Under the pieces are notes generated by a model. It did no database searches. It was not told where the DNA came from and saw only the letters and a program-made list of their open reading frames with translations. From GCA-2717185 sp964474755 (lineage in GTDB: Bacteria; Pseudomonadota; Alphaproteobacteria; UBA8366; GCA-2717185): a stretch of 64,000 nt of DNA. The stretch's first letter is position 1. Every line of letters begins with the position of its first letter. The position numbers were made by a program, and so were the translations under genes. Shown here piece by piece: positions 62,149 to 64,000 of the stretch. Location: assembly GCA_964474755.1 (NCBI GenBank), contig CAYYUG010000010.1, positions 13,601 through 77,600 of the forward strand, written 5' to 3'.

Positions 62149-63735
62149 ATGCTGCAAACGGTGAGGTCTCGGCGGGGCATGGTGGTAGCACCGCATCATC
62201 TGGCAGCCCGCGCTGGAGCGCGGATCCTGGAAGAGGGCGGCAATGCCATCGAAGCGATGGTTGCAGCTGCGAGTGCGATCGCAATTACCTATCCGCATAT
62301 GAATGGCCTGGGGGGCGATAATTTTTGGCTGATCCATACACCCGGACAAGATGTCGTTGGGATTGATGCATGCGGCGGCGCAGCGGGCAAAGCTGATTGC
62401 GCATTATTTAAGGCACATGACAAGATACCGGAACGGGGACCGCTGGCAGCGTTGACGGTGGCTGGCGCTGTCTCGGGCTGGCAGGAGGCCCTGACTATAA
62501 GTAGGTCTGACTGGGGCGGTACGATACCGATCGACCGACTGCTTGAAGAGGCTACTTTCCTGGCTGATGATGGGATAGCCGTCACTCGTACGCAAGCCGT
62601 TAATACCGCCGGTAAACTGACAGAATTGAGCGGCGTGCCGGGGTATACCGAAACCTACCTCGATGCTGGTACTATTCCGCAGGAGGGTGATCGTTTCCGG
62701 CAACCGCGTTTGGCGGAAACGCTGCGTCATTTGGTTCGAAACGGCTTTGAAAATTTCTATCGTGGTGATTTGGCAAAGGCAATTTCTGCTGATCTGATGA
62801 AAGTTGGCTCACCACTCGAACTTTCCGATTTGGAACGTCACCGTGCGCTACGGGTCAAACCGCTGAGTGTTTCTATTAGGGGACACCAAGTCTACAACAT
62901 GCCGCCGCCGACACAGGGGCTCGCCTCGCTGATGCTACTCGGCATATACGCGCAGCTCGGTGTTGCGAAGGCGGAAGGTTTCGAATTCGTACATGGACTG
63001 CTAGAGGCAACCAAGCTCGCATTTCTGGTCCGTGACCGGCACGTTAGCGACCCGATTTATATGAATGTCGATCCGGCATCCTTCCTGGACGACGCTACCC
63101 TCGAAGCAATGGCTGCGGATATTGATCCAATCCGAGCGTTGCCGTGGCCCGAAGCCTCCGCACCCGGCGATACGGTATGGCTCGGTGCGATCGACGGGCA
63201 GGGTCGTGCGGTCAGCTTCATTCAGAGCATCTATTGGGAGTTTGGCTCTGGTGTTGTACTCGATGAGACAGGGATCACCTGGCAAAACCGTGGTGTCAGT
63301 TTTAGTCTCGACCCTGAGCATCATAACTTGCTTATGCCCCATCGTCGCCCGTTTCATACGATTCAGCCGGCGTTGGCGCATCTAACTGATGGGCGGGTAA
63401 TGATCTATGGTACGATGGGCGGCGAGGGCCAGCCGCAGACCCAGGCCATGCTTTTCGCCCGTCACGTGCTGCATGGCCAGAACCTACAACAGGCAGTGAG
63501 CGCGCCGAGATGGCTGCTCGGCCGGACTTGGGGTGCGGAGGCGACAAACATCAGAATCGAAAACCGGATCGACCCGGCAGTGATCGAGGCGCTACGCTCG
63601 GTGGGCCATGATGTAGGAGTGATCGGACCGTTTGACGAAGTGATGGGCCATGCCGGCGCACTGGTTCGCCATCCGGATGGTTTAATGGAAGGCGCTTCCG
63701 ATCCCCGCAGTGACGGGCAGGTTGCAGCGTTCTGA
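62149..63735 (+). CDS. Gamma-glutamyltransferase-family Ntn hydrolase, HpxW-like (oxamate amidohydrolase)
   Basis: A 528-residue proenzyme of the gamma-glutamyltransferase superfamily. The likely self-cleavage and nucleophile residue is T342, in GDTVWLGAIDGQGRAVSF, followed by FGSGVVLDETG and TMGGEGQPQTQ in the small subunit. True GGTs have TTH here, whereas the residue after the nucleophile is V in this protein. HpxW, an oxamate amidohydrolase of similar length (about 527), is a good match by context. A GTG at 62143 that overlaps the fdrA stop is an alternative start. No signal peptide is visible, so it is likely cytoplasmic. Confidence 0.85.
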   Translation: MLQTVRSRRGMVVAPHHLAARAGARILEEGGNAIEAMVAAASAIAITYPHMNGLGGDNFWLIHTPGQDVVGIDACGGAAGKADCALFKAHDKIPERGPLAALTVAGAVSGWQEALTISRSDWGGTIPIDRLLEEATFLADDGIAVTRTQAVNTAGKLTELSGVPGYTETYLDAGTIPQEGDRFRQPRLAETLRHLVRNGFENFYRGDLAKAISADLMKVGSPLELSDLERHRALRVKPLSVSIRGHQVYNMPPPTQGLASLMLLGIYAQLGVAKAEGFEFVHGLLEATKLAFLVRDRHVSDPIYMNVDPASFLDDATLEAMAADIDPIRALPWPEASAPGDTVWLGAIDGQGRAVSFIQSIYWEFGSGVVLDETGITWQNRGVSFSLDPEHHNLLMPHRRPFHTIQPALAHLTDGRVMIYGTMGGEGQPQTQAMLFARHVLHGQNLQQAVSAPRWLLGRTWGAEATNIRIENRIDPAVIEALRSVGHDVGVIGPFDEVMGHAGALVRHPDGLMEGASDPRSDGQVAAF

Positions 63736-64000
63736 TGTCTCCACGATGCAGAATAATTGAGCTTAACCGTCAAGGTAGGTGCTATTGCGATTGCGCGGGA
63801 GATGAGAATAGGACAAGCGAGTGTCTATCGTGTACTCGGATCGTAGAGGTTTCCTACTCAACACCCTTTGAATTTCTTACCGACACGTTTTCGGGCAGGT
63901 CTTTTTGGTGGGAAAATCAACCACATAAGCAATATCAATCCCAACAAAATACAGTACAAAATAAAAAATATATGTGCCGGAAAATCCCAATAGATTAATT
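63736..64000. other. Right-end spacer, no gene recognised
   Basis: About 265 bases running to the window edge. The last 120 bases are AT-rich. An open frame beginning one base inside the HpxW-like stop shows no protein-like features. Confidence 0.4.

Noticed and set aside
62149..63735. Catalytically dead gamma-glutamyltransferase
   Set aside because: At first the TTH motif seemed lost, but aligning with the known nucleophile shows T342 in the right place; only the following residues differ.
63735..63998. 87-codon frame at the right end
   Set aside because: Starts inside the previous stop region, has low-complexity AT-driven residues and no family resemblance.

Overview
The window reads as chromosomal DNA of an alphaproteobacterium, probably a Rhodospirillales-like, marine or environmental lineage. 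The clues are the COX15-type heme A synthase with the long loop typical of alphaproteobacteria and mitochondria, the rpmI-rplT-pheS-pheT cluster, and the many catabolic families usual in that group (CaiB, TauD, luciferase-like monooxygenases, MmgE/PrpD, molybdenum hydroxylases). Class is fairly certain; order is inference. Genes are moderately GC-rich and several spacers are AT-rich. I see no CRISPR, phage gene or intact insertion sequence.

Layout. 0-2.4 kb: a truncated enoyl-CoA hydratase and an SDR on the minus strand, then an exported MsrA. 2.6-8.8 kb: housekeeping (L35, L20, PheS, PheT, a small J-domain protein, CtaA). 8.8-15.8 kb, minus strand: a flippase-like membrane protein, an N-carbamoyl amino acid amidohydrolase-type enzyme, a family III CoA-transferase, an oxalyl-CoA decarboxylase/2-hydroxyacyl-CoA lyase and an MFS carrier. 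15.9-19.2 kb: an alpha/beta hydrolase, TypA and tRNA-Arg(CCT). 19.2-21 kb: an AT-rich spacer and an NtaA-type monooxygenase. 21.2-30.1 kb: a seven-gene minus-strand operon holding two sets of xanthine-dehydrogenase-family subunits with a UbiD-type decarboxylase between the two large subunits. 30.6-44.3 kb: TauD-type dioxygenases, a ceramidase-like membrane hydrolase, photolyase, a truncated enolase-superfamily gene beside an MmgE/PrpD protein, a Rieske dioxygenase pair, an MFS carrier, a ThDP enzyme and a luciferase-like monooxygenase. 44.5-56.5 kb: a bacterial voltage-gated sodium channel, a MaoC dehydratase, three ketopantoate-reductase-type enzymes (two in tandem), a DUF2000 protein, a third TauD dioxygenase, a TTC38-like TPR protein, an HCCA isomerase, an HpcH/HpaI aldolase, a DUF1028 protein and a D-2-hydroxyacid dehydrogenase. 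56.5-63.7 kb: amidase, VOC protein, acyl-CoA dehydrogenase, amidohydrolase, and an FdrA-HpxW-like pair.

How it fits together. After the housekeeping block the region is a dense run of catabolic genes for aromatic, heterocyclic and small organic acids. The two strongest systems are (1) the double molybdenum hydroxylase plus UbiD operon, which looks like a dedicated hydroxylation/decarboxylation route for an unknown aromatic or heteroaromatic acid, and (2) FdrA next to an HpxW-type Ntn hydrolase, suggesting oxamate/oxalurate metabolism whose oxalate could feed the CoA-transferase and oxalyl-CoA decarboxylase-like enzymes at 11-14 kb. No transcription factor is recognisable in 64 kb, so control must come from outside the window or from RNA-level and global mechanisms.
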